A stretch of 26,535 nt of DNA from Candidatus Martarchaeota archaeon (GCA_023485645.1 JAMCZM010000007.1:1-26535); one strand, 5' to 3'. Positions 15,809 to 23,111 are shown, counted from the stretch's first letter. Program-made: numbers and translations. Notes: generated from the sequence alone by a model not told the origin.

Positions 15809-17038
15809 CTATATAATCTGTTCAATATTTGAATTCTCCAAAAATTCATTAAGCATGGATGTTGCATACACTCCGGATGGCAATGAAAACTCAAGTTGCA
15901 AACGCTCATTAGCTATGCTCGCTTTAAAATCTTTATAAGGCGCAAAAAGAACACGTCGCTTTCCCTTACAATTAAGTTCTGGCATGCGTTTTATTTTAAA
16001 ATCTTCTATTGATATTCCAAGCGTTTCCATTATTGATTTTTCATGCTCATTTATTTTTATAGAATCATGACCTACAAGCATACCCACTATAAAATTATTT
16101 CCCTCTTTAGATAGATCCGGAAATCCATATTTGTTTATACCGCACATCAAATCACCATCTTCCGGAAGTATTCGCCCTTCAAATATGCGCTTAGATATTT
16201 CAAGATTAAATATATGAGATTGCACAGAATGAACAAACATCAATGATATCTGCCGCGGTATTTTTCTTAATGCATTGGCATAGTCATTAGGATACATTGA
16301 AAGATATTCGATTACCATTCGTTCATATTTTAGATATTTCGGAAAATAGTTCAAAGCGCTCTTATAATCCTTCTCCGCCTTAAGCCTTATTCTTGCCTCT
16401 ATTGCCTCTATATTGGTCTCATTTGACGTATCTGTGAGAAAATGCATTGCGGCCTCTTCAAAATTGCCTAACATTATATTTATTCCAACATCAACATTGT
16501 TGTTTCTATTGCCGAATCGCTGAGATCCAAAAAGATTTGGAAATAGTCCATTAAGCTCTTTTTCTATTTCATTTATTTTATTAATATCCTCACTTTGCGA
16601 ATTTGAAATTGATATTATAAAGTGATTGCCAAGTAGACTGCCTAATTTTATTGGCTTATCACTCTGCCAATGCCCATTTATTTTTATGTCCTTTATATGC
16701 ATGGAACTTAACTGTTCTGATTTAATACCATATATGGCGCACATTTGCGTAGAAATAGAAGATCTATCCTTTGTTCCGGCAAAGCTTACTGATTTTATGC
16801 CCCTGCCAACCTTTTTTGTTATTTCACGAAGCGCCTGAAGCGTATTCCAATTCTCTTTTTGCATTATAAAAGCTGCAAATTTTCCCGCATCATTATTTTT
16901 AAATCCGAGCGTTTCTGGCGTATAGATGCTGTCTAATTTAAGTATTGTGCCATTTTCAGATATTTCCTCCACGATAAAATCAGATGGTTGGGATTTTATA
17001 TCGCCTATTATTCGTTTAGATTTTGAAAGGCGATCCAT
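15809..17038 (-). CDS. truD: tRNA pseudouridine synthase D
   Basis: A 409-residue TruD-family enzyme, which makes pseudouridine at position 13 of tRNA (the Pus7 family in eukaryotes also modifies other sites). The catalytic motif FAGTKDRSSISTQ is at about 87-99 with the nucleophile D91. The N-terminal IKSQPSDFIVEEI and the later LFPNLFGSQRFGNRN are further family signatures, and the C-terminal TRUD-insert region is present. Length is in the archaeal range. The ATG at 17038 is chosen over a TTG 4 codons upstream. It starts 12 nt after the HPP-protein stop, so it is co-transcribed with it. Confidence 0.95.
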   Translation of the reverse strand: MDRLSKSKRIIGDIKSQPSDFIVEEISENGTILKLDSIYTPETLGFKNNDAGKFAAFIMQKENWNTLQALREITKKVGRGIKSVSFAGTKDRSSISTQMCAIYGIKSEQLSSMHIKDIKINGHWQSDKPIKLGSLLGNHFIISISNSQSEDINKINEIEKELNGLFPNLFGSQRFGNRNNNVDVGINIMLGNFEEAAMHFLTDTSNETNIEAIEARIRLKAEKDYKSALNYFPKYLKYERMVIEYLSMYPNDYANALRKIPRQISLMFVHSVQSHIFNLEISKRIFEGRILPEDGDLMCGINKYGFPDLSKEGNNFIVGMLVGHDSIKINEHEKSIMETLGISIEDFKIKRMPELNCKGKRRVLFAPYKDFKASIANERLQLEFSLPSGVYATSMLNEFLENSNIEQII

Positions 17039-17050
17039 TAAAACTACCAA

Positions 17051-17590
17051 TTAATCAAATAGAATAAACTTTGAAAGTGCTCTATTAAATATGTATTTAA
17101 TTATAAGCAAAAACATTACAGATGCAATTATTAACACTATTCCGAGTATTCCGATTTTAAACATTACAAATACTAAGACAATTCCAACAGCTGGGGGGTG
17201 TTCAGCTTTTAATAAATACATCAAAATAGATATTATAAAAATCCCAATAAAGAACCCAACATATACGCCTATATACACTGCAATTAGGTAGCTAATATAA
17301 CCTATAACGCCCGCAAGCAGATAACTTTTTGCAAATTTTGAGCTCTTTGCGGCTTTGGATTTTGGGGTCATAAACATAATGAATGCGCTGGAACCTAAAG
17401 ACGCAAAAACTATAAGTGAGGACCCAGAACCATATTTAATATCAAACCCAAATGATATTAAAAGATATACAACTATCGCTACACTCAGCGCAGTTAGAAA
17501 TGCTGGGATTATTACGCGTTTTATTTCTATTTCAAAACCAGATTTTTTCGCGCGTTTGTCAACAACCTTTTTTACAGGTATGTAAGCCAC
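17051..17590 (-). CDS. HPP-family integral membrane protein
   Basis: A 179-residue protein with four or five membrane segments (about 25-47, 55-75, 88-125, 135-165) and the family's name-giving HPPA motif at 131-134 (AEHPPAVGI). The earlier FASLGSSAFIMFMTPKSKAA segment is also typical. Some bacterial and plastid HPP proteins have been linked to nitrite or anion transport; that role is not demonstrated for archaeal members. The only plausible start is a GTG at 17590 lying inside the last codons of the aminotransferase gene (19-nt overlap), which implies translational coupling. Confidence 0.82.
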   Translation of the reverse strand: MAYIPVKKVVDKRAKKSGFEIEIKRVIIPAFLTALSVAIVVYLLISFGFDIKYGSGSSLIVFASLGSSAFIMFMTPKSKAAKSSKFAKSYLLAGVIGYISYLIAVYIGVYVGFFIGIFIISILMYLLKAEHPPAVGIVLVFVMFKIGILGIVLIIASVMFLLIIKYIFNRALSKFILFD

Positions 17591-18489
17591 CCATTATATG
17601 CAATCTCCTTCCCATGAACAATCGCATCGTATTTATTTGATAATGCCGTTGTAATAGGACCCGGATTTTTTGATATTTTTATTTTATCTACGGATAATAT
17701 TGGTGTTATTTCTGCTGCTGTACCAGTAAAAAATAGTTCGTCTGCCGTATATAATTCATCTCTTCTTACAAAACGTTGCTCCACAATAAATCCCATATCT
17801 TCAGCAATTTCTATTATTGTATTTCTTGTTATACCTAGTAAAATATCTGATCCTTCATTGGGCGTTATAAGCCTGCCATCTTTAACTAAAAATATATTCT
17901 CACCAGGTCCCTCCGCTACATAACCGCTATCTGAAATTAATATAGCCTCATCAAATCCCATAGTTTTAGCCTCACTACTTGCAATTATCGAATTTAGATA
18001 ATTGCCGCTCGCTTTTGCTTTTATAGGAAGTATCTTCGAATTAATCCTATGCCATGAGGATACTTTGCAATTTATACCCTTTGTTTTACTATCTCCAAAA
18101 TATGCTCCGAATTCCACAGCCGCTATATATGTACTAATTTTCTTGTTTTCTATTGCAAGGCCTATTTTATCATCATCATAAAAGGCATACGGACGTATAT
18201 AACAGGATTTGAGATTATTCTTTTTTATTACATTTATTATAGCATGTTTAATTTCTTTATGAGAATATCCAAGATTCATACGATATATTTTTGCACTGTT
18301 TAGAAATCTACTAATATGCTCATCAAGTCTAAAAACCGCAGTGCCGTCTTTTGCCTCATACGCACGTATCCCCTCGAAGATTCCACTGCCGTACTGCAAC
18401 GAATGCGTAAGTATTGAAACATTTGCATTCTTATAACCAAGTATTCGGCCATTGTACCAAACACTTAATTTATCATTAATATTAGGCAT
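17572..18489 (-). CDS. ilvE: Branched-chain amino acid aminotransferase
   Basis: A fold-type IV PLP aminotransferase of about 305 residues. It opens with VWYNGRILGYKNANVSILTHS, followed by YGSGIFEGIRAY and RLDEHISRF. The PLP lysine lies in IKAKASGNYLNS (K162 of the longer frame), followed by GFDEAILISDSGYVAEGPGENIF and GITRNTI. It converts Val, Leu and Ile to or from their 2-oxo acids with 2-oxoglutarate. A GTG at 18498 (3 codons longer) is possible, but the ATG at 18489 sits at normal distance from AGGTG, so I choose it. It lies between a winged-helix regulator (101-nt gap) and the coupled HPP gene, suggesting local control. Confidence 0.95.
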   Translation of the reverse strand: MPNINDKLSVWYNGRILGYKNANVSILTHSLQYGSGIFEGIRAYEAKDGTAVFRLDEHISRFLNSAKIYRMNLGYSHKEIKHAIINVIKKNNLKSCYIRPYAFYDDDKIGLAIENKKISTYIAAVEFGAYFGDSKTKGINCKVSSWHRINSKILPIKAKASGNYLNSIIASSEAKTMGFDEAILISDSGYVAEGPGENIFLVKDGRLITPNEGSDILLGITRNTIIEIAEDMGFIVEQRFVRRDELYTADELFFTGTAAEITPILSVDKIKISKNPGPITTALSNKYDAIVHGKEIAYNGWLTYL

Positions 18490-18551
18490 AAAAAGCACCT
18501 AGTCTATATCAAAGACAAAATTTTTAAGGATAAAGCTTGTGAAATATGACC

Positions 18552-18571
18552 TTAGGGCCCACCAGCCCTAA
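18552..18571. terminator. GC-rich hairpin between the regulator gene and ilvE
   Basis: TTAGGGC (18552-18558) and GCCCTAA (18565-18571) pair perfectly around a 6-nt loop. In an otherwise A+T-rich gap this stands out. It lies 20 nt beyond the regulator stop on the minus strand and upstream of the likely ilvE promoter (CCTTAAAAATT, about 18520-18530). It may end the regulator transcript or act as a leader element. No T-run directly follows, so a simple terminator is uncertain. Confidence 0.4.
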
Positions 18572-18590
18572 TGTCTTCTGTAACAACCCT

Positions 18591-18947
18591 TCATGCAAGT
18601 ACAGTATTAAAGCGCTCCATATACATCTGTGCAAAACGTTCTTTTACAGTATTTTTCTCGCATTCTAACGCCGCTAGCTCTTCCATACCCATTCTTGTCA
18701 ACGCAAGCGGCCTACCTGGATAATCTTTTGTTGCAAAATCCAGAATATTCTTTTCCCTTAACCTGTTAAGATTATACCAAATTGAACTTTTAGAGAACCC
18801 ATAAGAATTGCAAAGATAATCAACAAATGATGATGCACTATATATTGCATCATTATTTATCTCAAGAACTATTAAGCGCTCGCGCTCTATTAATTTTGTT
18901 CTCTTGCAACCTACACTAGTGTATACCATTCGACCCACATAAACCAC
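18591..18947 (-). CDS. Winged helix-turn-helix DNA-binding protein
   Basis: A protein of up to 118 residues with a winged-helix domain: helix-turn-helix YLCNSYGFSKSSIWYNLNRLREKNIL (about 45-71) and a wing with the typical TKDYPGRPLALTRMGMEEL (about 73-91). The C-terminus is a charged helix. It resembles ArsR/MarR/PadR-size archaeal regulators; the ligand is unknown. Possible starts are GTG at 18947, GTG at 18938 (6 nt behind GGTGG) and ATG at 18929. Its place upstream of ilvE, with a 316-nt gene-free, repeat-containing region upstream, suggests local control of its own gene and perhaps of ilvE (inference). Confidence 0.78.
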   Translation of the reverse strand: MVYVGRMVYTSVGCKRTKLIERERLIVLEINNDAIYSASSFVDYLCNSYGFSKSSIWYNLNRLREKNILDFATKDYPGRPLALTRMGMEELAALECEKNTVKERFAQMYMERFNTVLA

Positions 18948-19263
18948 CTGAAAAATAGAGCGAGTTTATGCGATCGAATGGTTAAAAGGTGCTGCTATAA
19001 ACTTAAGTGTCTTATTGCAGACGCTATAGTTGACTTTTGAATTAGACCATAGCTGTAATCTCTGCAACATTTTCTGCACCAAACCATTTCGCATTAAAGA
19101 TACACGTAATGTATCGTTAATATAGTAAAAAGCATACTATTTAAAGCTTGTGTGTTAAGTTGGATTACGTATAAACCTTTTATTTTAGAATGAGTTTTCA
19201 GATCTAATGCTTTTTACACAGAAGTATTAACATAAAAAGCACTATCCGATATGAAAATGGCTA
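18948..19263. other. Gene-free region with repeated TGCTTTTTA motif
   Basis: This 316-nt stretch has no convincing coding frame; the longest is a 42-codon minus-strand frame (19094-18966) without family resemblance. It contains GTAAAAAGCAT (19125-19135) and its exact reverse complement ATGCTTTTTAC (19207-19217), plus CATAAAAAGCAC at 19231-19242. The last is identical, over 12 bases, to 18487-18498 at the ilvE start. It may hold the promoter and operators of the winged-helix gene, or an untranslated RNA. Confidence 0.5.
19125..19217. repeat. 11-bp inverted repeat GTAAAAAGCAT / ATGCTTTTTAC
   Basis: The arms at 19125-19135 and 19207-19217 are perfect reverse complements, separated by 71 nt. A near copy of the core (TAAAAAGCA) recurs at 19233-19241. 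Too far apart for a simple hairpin, they fit two opposed sites for a DNA-binding protein better. Confidence 0.45.
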
Positions 19264-19608
19264 TCAATATCCAGTATCCTTGCTTCTTCTCTTGTATACA
19301 AAGCCTGGTCTTAGTCTGAATGCCAATCTACCATCTGAATACCTCATTGGTGTGCCAAGGACTGTGCTACATGTAGGGCAAGCAAAGTTGGGCATATCTT
19401 TTGGCTCTCTGATATTTGGATCGCTTTGAAGCTTTTCCAATTCAGGTGGCGCATATATCCTGTTTAAATAGCATCTCAGCAGGCTTCCTGGTCCGTCTTT
19501 TTGATACCAGAGAACTTTTGTATCACATTTGCTGCAACAAACATCAAGCATTACAGCTCTGCCTCCTCTAACCCTTCTGAATTCATCCTCCTTCATTTTA
19601 ATCTGCAT
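19264..19608 (-). CDS. Small zinc-ribbon protein downstream of pelota
   Basis: A 114-residue protein with two cysteine pairs that should form a zinc ribbon: CCSKCD (C25/C28) and CPTC (77-80). Between them lies an unusual basic/aromatic block, VLWYQKDGPGSLLRCYLNRIY, and it ends with a basic tail (RLRPGFVYKRRSK). Similar uncharacterised proteins exist in archaea and bacteria; I know of no function. The frame is open further upstream into the pelota gene, but the ATG at 19608 with a GTGAGAT Shine-Dalgarno is the natural start. It begins 25 nt after the pelota stop on the same strand, so co-transcription, and a link to mRNA surveillance or ribosomes, is a reasonable guess. Confidence 0.78.
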   Translation of the reverse strand: MQIKMKEDEFRRVRGGRAVMLDVCCSKCDTKVLWYQKDGPGSLLRCYLNRIYAPPELEKLQSDPNIREPKDMPNFACPTCSTVLGTPMRYSDGRLAFRLRPGFVYKRRSKDTGY

Positions 19609-19633
19609 ATTTATCTCACTTTGTATAAAAGAT

Positions 19634-20659
19634 TTATATAGAGGCAATGTCTTTAAAGTTGCTAAGTTGCATGCCAACCTCATCAGTTGAATTAAATACC
19701 TCGACAGCAAGCTTCTTTTTTTCTGCCTCAGATAAAAGTTTTTGTATTAAATCATTGCCAAGAACACTATCATTCACCAGTATTAAACGCACCTCGTATT
19801 CGTTCATCGCTTTTTTTACATTATCGATACCATATCTTGACTGACCGGTGGAGAGACCTTTTAAGAATTGCTCCATTAATATAAATTCTTCGCGTATACG
19901 CTCCTTATCTAGAATCTTTGACACCATATCACTACGTATAAGTTCATAGATTCCTGAACGCTCAGTATTGCTCGTATTGATATAAAATAAACGCTTTGAT
20001 AGCTTACTTGTTAATCCAGTATCATCAATATATTTTTTCAGATCATCCTTTGTAAACCCCGGACCTGCTATTATTATAGATTCCACTTCCATATTTTTTA
20101 TTAACTTAATAGCTTCATCATAAAATTTTTTCTCCATCTCATTGAACTCTTTTGGGGTAAGCCGCTTGCTCAAATGACTATATATCTCGTTTCTAAACGA
20201 AATACCATATCCGAGAAGATATGCGGATAATATCTTTTCGTCATCTATTGCTATTATGCCAAGCCTTGGCTTTTTAGTTAATGTGACAGCGTTCTTTATA
20301 ACATCTAGTATATATGAGGCCCATTTATCCTTCTCGACCTCAAGCATGTCAGATATTGCGATGTTTAATGTATGGTAACTATTGAGCTTTATGTATTCTA
20401 ATGGATAACCCTCTAATATCTTGCCTGCAATTCTAAGCCTCTCAGAACTCTTATCAAGTTCCACCTTTTCGACGCTGAGCTTCACCATTACCTCTTTCAT
20501 GTCTCCACTCTTTCCCTCTTCAGTTTTGAATTTGCGCAAGGTTTTTGATTTTGCCCTATCCCCTTTAAAGAGTATACGCTGTATTGTCCAAAGATCCTCA
20601 AGCGTTTCGAGTTTTACAAACATCGTGCCCGATTCGCCATTGAATTTTATAATTTTCAC
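19634..20659 (-). CDS. pelA: mRNA surveillance protein pelota
   Basis: A 341-residue archaeal pelota (Dom34), the eRF1-like factor that, with aEF1A and ABCE1, splits ribosomes stalled without a stop codon. The N-terminal Sm-like domain carries the DLW pair (LETLEDLWTIQRIL) and SKTLRKF. The central domain (about 125-255) includes LGIIAIDDEK and VESIIIAGPGFTKDD. The C-terminal L7Ae-like domain has SRYGIDNVKKAMNEYEV. It lacks the GGQ loop of eRF1, as expected, and has normal length. The start is GTG at 20659, behind TTTGGA. It is followed by the zinc-ribbon gene. Confidence 0.96.
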   Translation of the reverse strand: MKIIKFNGESGTMFVKLETLEDLWTIQRILFKGDRAKSKTLRKFKTEEGKSGDMKEVMVKLSVEKVELDKSSERLRIAGKILEGYPLEYIKLNSYHTLNIAISDMLEVEKDKWASYILDVIKNAVTLTKKPRLGIIAIDDEKILSAYLLGYGISFRNEIYSHLSKRLTPKEFNEMEKKFYDEAIKLIKNMEVESIIIAGPGFTKDDLKKYIDDTGLTSKLSKRLFYINTSNTERSGIYELIRSDMVSKILDKERIREEFILMEQFLKGLSTGQSRYGIDNVKKAMNEYEVRLILVNDSVLGNDLIQKLLSEAEKKKLAVEVFNSTDEVGMQLSNFKDIASI

Positions 20660-20805
20660 TCCAAATAACCCTAACTTATTTTAATTATTAATCTTCTGAT
20701 ATTATATAATTTTTGCTTTGATATTATAACATCACTTATAAAACGCCATATGTGTATATTATAATTTGTATTATATATTAAATTAAAATAACGTTAATTG
20801 ATTTT

Positions 20806-21435
20806 ATGATAGAATTTGCAATAATTTCATTTATTACACAGATAATAACGGGCTCAAGCACAATTCTTTATAGTTTTATAAAGAGCTTTGGTTATTTTGC
20901 CATATTCATATTAATGATGCTTGAGGGCATATCTCTTCCAGTACCAAGCGAGGTCATAATGCCACTGGCCGGATATTTTTCTGCAAACGGGCTGCTCTTT
21001 TTACCATTGGCAATAATTGCAGGAAGCATAGGAAATCTTTTTGGTATATTAGTAGATTATTACATAGCATATTATCTGGGAAAGGATGTCATTTACAATA
21101 ACATCGAAAAAATACACATAAAACGTGCAACGTTAAATGCTTTTGACAAATGGTTTGAGAGAAATGGTAATATAGTTGTATTTACCACAAGAATGGTTCC
21201 AGTGATAAGAACAATTGTTAGCTTTCCAGCAGGGTTTGCACGTATGGATATCAAAAAGTTTATTGTATATTCATTTGCTGGAAGCCTTATCTGGGATATA
21301 GTTCTTGCGCTATTTGGATACTATGCACTACCTTCAAATAATGCGGTTCTTATACTACTATCGGTAGGAATCTTCATAATAGCTTTATATATTATTTATA
21401 AAATACACAGCAAAAACATGAAAAAGATTTTATAA
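20806..21435 (+). CDS. DedA-family membrane protein
   Basis: A 209-residue protein of the DedA/SNARE-associated superfamily with about five hydrophobic segments. Typical motifs: MLEGISLPVPSEVIMPLAGYFSA, AGSIGNLFGILVDYYIAYYLGKD, FERNGNIVVFTTRMVPVIRTIVSFPAGFARMD with the R-x3-P-x2-R pattern, and a late GSLIWDIVLALFGYY. Members act in membrane lipid homeostasis; some are lipid (undecaprenyl phosphate or phosphatidylethanolamine) flippases. The archaeal substrate is unknown. A TATA-like TTATATATTA lies 26-35 nt before the ATG. The stop overlaps the convergent ispF stop by 6 bp. The role could connect to isoprenoid lipid carriers, but only by proximity. Confidence 0.92.
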   Translation: MIEFAIISFITQIITGSSTILYSFIKSFGYFAIFILMMLEGISLPVPSEVIMPLAGYFSANGLLFLPLAIIAGSIGNLFGILVDYYIAYYLGKDVIYNNIEKIHIKRATLNAFDKWFERNGNIVVFTTRMVPVIRTIVSFPAGFARMDIKKFIVYSFAGSLIWDIVLALFGYYALPSNNAVLILLSVGIFIIALYIIYKIHSKNMKKIL

Positions 21436-21906
21436 CGCCTTATCTATTTGCACAATGGCAAATACAGCAATCGCTTCGCCATTTCCAGTAGGCCCTATAT
21501 TATGATTGGTCTTATCCTTTATATTTATTTTTGATATGGTAATATTCATTGCACTTGCAAGCATTCTTCTTATATCATTAGAATACTCTATTATGCGCGG
21601 TTCTTTTGCTACATACGTAATATCCACATTTGTTATAGTCCATGCATAACCGTAAATCAAATCTACTGTATATCTTAAAAGATCAACACTTTTAAGCCCG
21701 TCATAGTTAGGGTCTGATTTTGGAAAGTACCTATCTATATCACCAAAACCCGCAGCCCCAAGTATCGCATCTATTATTGGATGAATAAGAACATCCGCAT
21801 CATTATCGCCTATTAGGCCCTTTGGGAAATTTATCTCTATACCACCTAATATAAGCTTCTTATTTTCTACAAGTTTATGTATATCATAACCAAGACCAAC
21901 AGGCAT
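21430..21906 (-). CDS. ispF: 2-C-methyl-D-erythritol 2,4-cyclodiphosphate synthase
   Basis: A complete 158-residue IspF. From the ATG at 21906 the metal ligands fall on the same numbers as in E. coli: D8, H10 (LGYDIHKL) and H42 (LIHPIID). D46, D56 (GDIDRYFP), the SDPNYDGLKS segment and KDKTNHNIGPTGNGEAIAV are also kept. The usual His-Ser at 34-35 is Asp-Asn here (GDNDADV), which touches the substrate phosphate loop. It normally converts CDP-ME 2-phosphate to MEcPP in the MEP pathway, which archaea generally lack. The gene sits 13 nt downstream of an ispD-like gene with AGTGATT as ribosome binding site. An adjoining TTG (21909) is not favoured. Confidence 0.93.
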   Translation of the reverse strand: MPVGLGYDIHKLVENKKLILGGIEINFPKGLIGDNDADVLIHPIIDAILGAAGFGDIDRYFPKSDPNYDGLKSVDLLRYTVDLIYGYAWTITNVDITYVAKEPRIIEYSNDIRRMLASAMNITISKINIKDKTNHNIGPTGNGEAIAVFAIVQIDKAL

Positions 21907-21919
21907 CAAATCACTTGAG

Positions 21920-22585
21920 CTAAAAATCCTCCGAATGCTCTAATTCCAAATCACTGCGAATAATTATATTATTATCCTTTGAATTGGATTCATTATACTC
22001 TTTATTTAAATCGAAAAATTCAGACATGTCAAAAAGATTTTTCTCTGATAGTTTTTTGTTTGTGATTATGCCATTTAAAGTGCTATACGCAAATACCTGT
22101 GGGGTTGCGGCCATAAATACATCACTTTTTTTAACAACAGATATAGCATAACCGGACGCTTTCGTTTTCCTAATTAACTCATTTACAATAGCTGTATCCA
22201 CAAAAGACTTAGAACAGTCATGCAGCATGATAATATCACACTCCTTTGCATACAATAGTGCATTTCTGAAAAGTTCGTTTATATTTGGTTCTTTAACAAT
22301 TATTTTTTTAATATTTGTTATTCGCATGCGCCTTATTATCCCGCTACAGCGTTCAACATAAACGTTATCTAACAATATTATAATATTTGATAATTCTTTA
22401 ACAAGTGAGAGCTGCTCTAGAGTTGTCTCAAAAATAGACCGCCCATTTGAATTTGTAAATATATTGGAATTGCATGATAATATTAGACCTATAGTCTCAC
22501 TTTTACGTATGTTAAATAATGCGTTACTATTTATTTTAACCGCGTTATCCTTTAATTTTTCTTTTGAATTTATATTTTTTAGCAT
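21920..22585 (-). CDS. Degenerate IspD-like nucleotidyltransferase homologue
   Basis: A 221-residue protein recognisable as an IspD relative by order of motifs: NGRSIFETTLEQL (compare GGKPVLEHTLEAF), DIIMLHDCSKSFV (compare VLVHDAARPFV), MAATPQVF (compare TPQ.F), and NNIIIRSDLELEHSEDF at the end (compare NIKVTRPEDL). The CTP-binding loop AAGxGxRM...PKQ is collapsed to SCNSNIFTNS. Thus the arginine and lysine of that loop and the C-terminal lysine (K27 and K213 in E. coli) are absent, and the segment before TPQ is shortened. CDP-ME synthesis by the usual mechanism looks impossible. A lineage-specific 30-residue N-terminal extension is added. It is in an operon with ispF. Confidence 0.75.
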   Translation of the reverse strand: MLKNINSKEKLKDNAVKINSNALFNIRKSETIGLILSCNSNIFTNSNGRSIFETTLEQLSLVKELSNIIILLDNVYVERCSGIIRRMRITNIKKIIVKEPNINELFRNALLYAKECDIIMLHDCSKSFVDTAIVNELIRKTKASGYAISVVKKSDVFMAATPQVFAYSTLNGIITNKKLSEKNLFDMSEFFDLNKEYNESNSKDNNIIIRSDLELEHSEDF

Positions 22586-22613
22586 ACAAACAATACCTTT
22601 AGACCATCACGTA

Positions 22614-22622
22614 ATTATATAA
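22614..22622 (-). promoter_or_regulatory. TATA-like box for the ispD-like/ispF operon
   Basis: Minus-strand TTATATAAT is centred about 33 nt before the ATG at 22585, so a transcript would have a leader of only a few bases. It lies in the divergent gap shared with the TRAM gene. Confidence 0.45.
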
Positions 22623-22693
22623 CCTTAAATTATTTATAAATGGTTTTTTGACAAATTTTGATATTTTTACATAGAACCGCAAAAACAGAAAGA

Positions 22694-22709
22694 TTTTTAA
22701 GTTTAAAAG
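22694..22709 (+). promoter_or_regulatory. Probable promoter of the TRAM gene
   Basis: A TTTTTAAG/TTTAAAAG stretch lies about 65-80 nt before the ATG at 22773, implying an untranslated leader of roughly 40-55 nt, unlike the leaderless genes nearby. That leader holds a tandem AGTAAAGC repeat (22731-22746) flanked by a 6-bp inverted repeat, AATACG (22724-22729) and CGTATT (22755-22760). Confidence 0.4.
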
Positions 22710-22772
22710 ATGGAATACTAATAAATACGGAGTAAAGCAGTAAAGCTAATTCTACGTATTGGAAGAGATTAA

Positions 22773-23066
22773 ATGAACGAAGAAGACGAAGGAATGGAAA
22801 ATAGAGGAGAACGTAGAGGCAATAGAGGCGGAGACCACTCTGGAAGAGGAGGTATGAGGATAAAGCCTGACTATTTTATGCCAAAACCAGTTAAAGTAGG
22901 TGACGAAGTTAACGTAAAGATTGAGGCAGTAGCATCCAAAGGGGATGGAATAGCCAAGGTTGATGGATTCGTGATCTTCGTTAAGGGCGCGAAAGAGGGA
23001 GATGAACTAAAAATAAAGATAACAGAAGTAAAAGCAAGACACGCGAACGGAGAGATAGTACAGTAA
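22773..23066 (+). CDS. TRAM-domain RNA-binding protein with RGG-rich N-terminus
   Basis: A 97-residue protein. Residues 1-30 are disordered and Arg/Gly-rich (RGERRGNRGGDHSGRGG). Residues 38-97 are a TRAM domain (VKVGDEVNVKIEAVASKGDGIAKVDGFVIFVKGAKEGD). Stand-alone TRAM proteins are archaeal; in methanogens they bind RNA and act like cold-shock RNA chaperones. The RGG extension should add non-specific RNA affinity. The coding sequence is less A+T-rich than its neighbours and purine-heavy, and the gene has its own leader and a strong terminator-like hairpin, all of which suggest high expression. Confidence 0.93.
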   Translation: MNEEDEGMENRGERRGNRGGDHSGRGGMRIKPDYFMPKPVKVGDEVNVKIEAVASKGDGIAKVDGFVIFVKGAKEGDELKIKITEVKARHANGEIVQ

Positions 23067-23083
23067 TTATCTATATTCATTTT

Positions 23084-23111
23084 GGGTCGTTTAGACCCTC
23101 TTTTTATTTTT
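23084..23111 (+). terminator. Hairpin plus T-run terminator after the TRAM gene
   Basis: GGGTC (23084-23088) and GACCC (23094-23098) form a 5-bp stem with loop GTTTA, followed directly by TCTTTTTATTTTT. The T-run alone can end archaeal transcription; the hairpin makes it look like an intrinsic terminator. Confidence 0.75.

Noticed and set aside
18966..19094. 42-residue minus-strand frame in the gene-free region
   Set aside because: There is no Shine-Dalgarno, no recognisable feature in the peptide, and such length is expected by chance in 316 nt.
22871..23080. Minus-strand frame of 69 codons over the TRAM gene
   Set aside because: It is antisense to the well-conserved TRAM domain and spans its terminal region; no family match is apparent.
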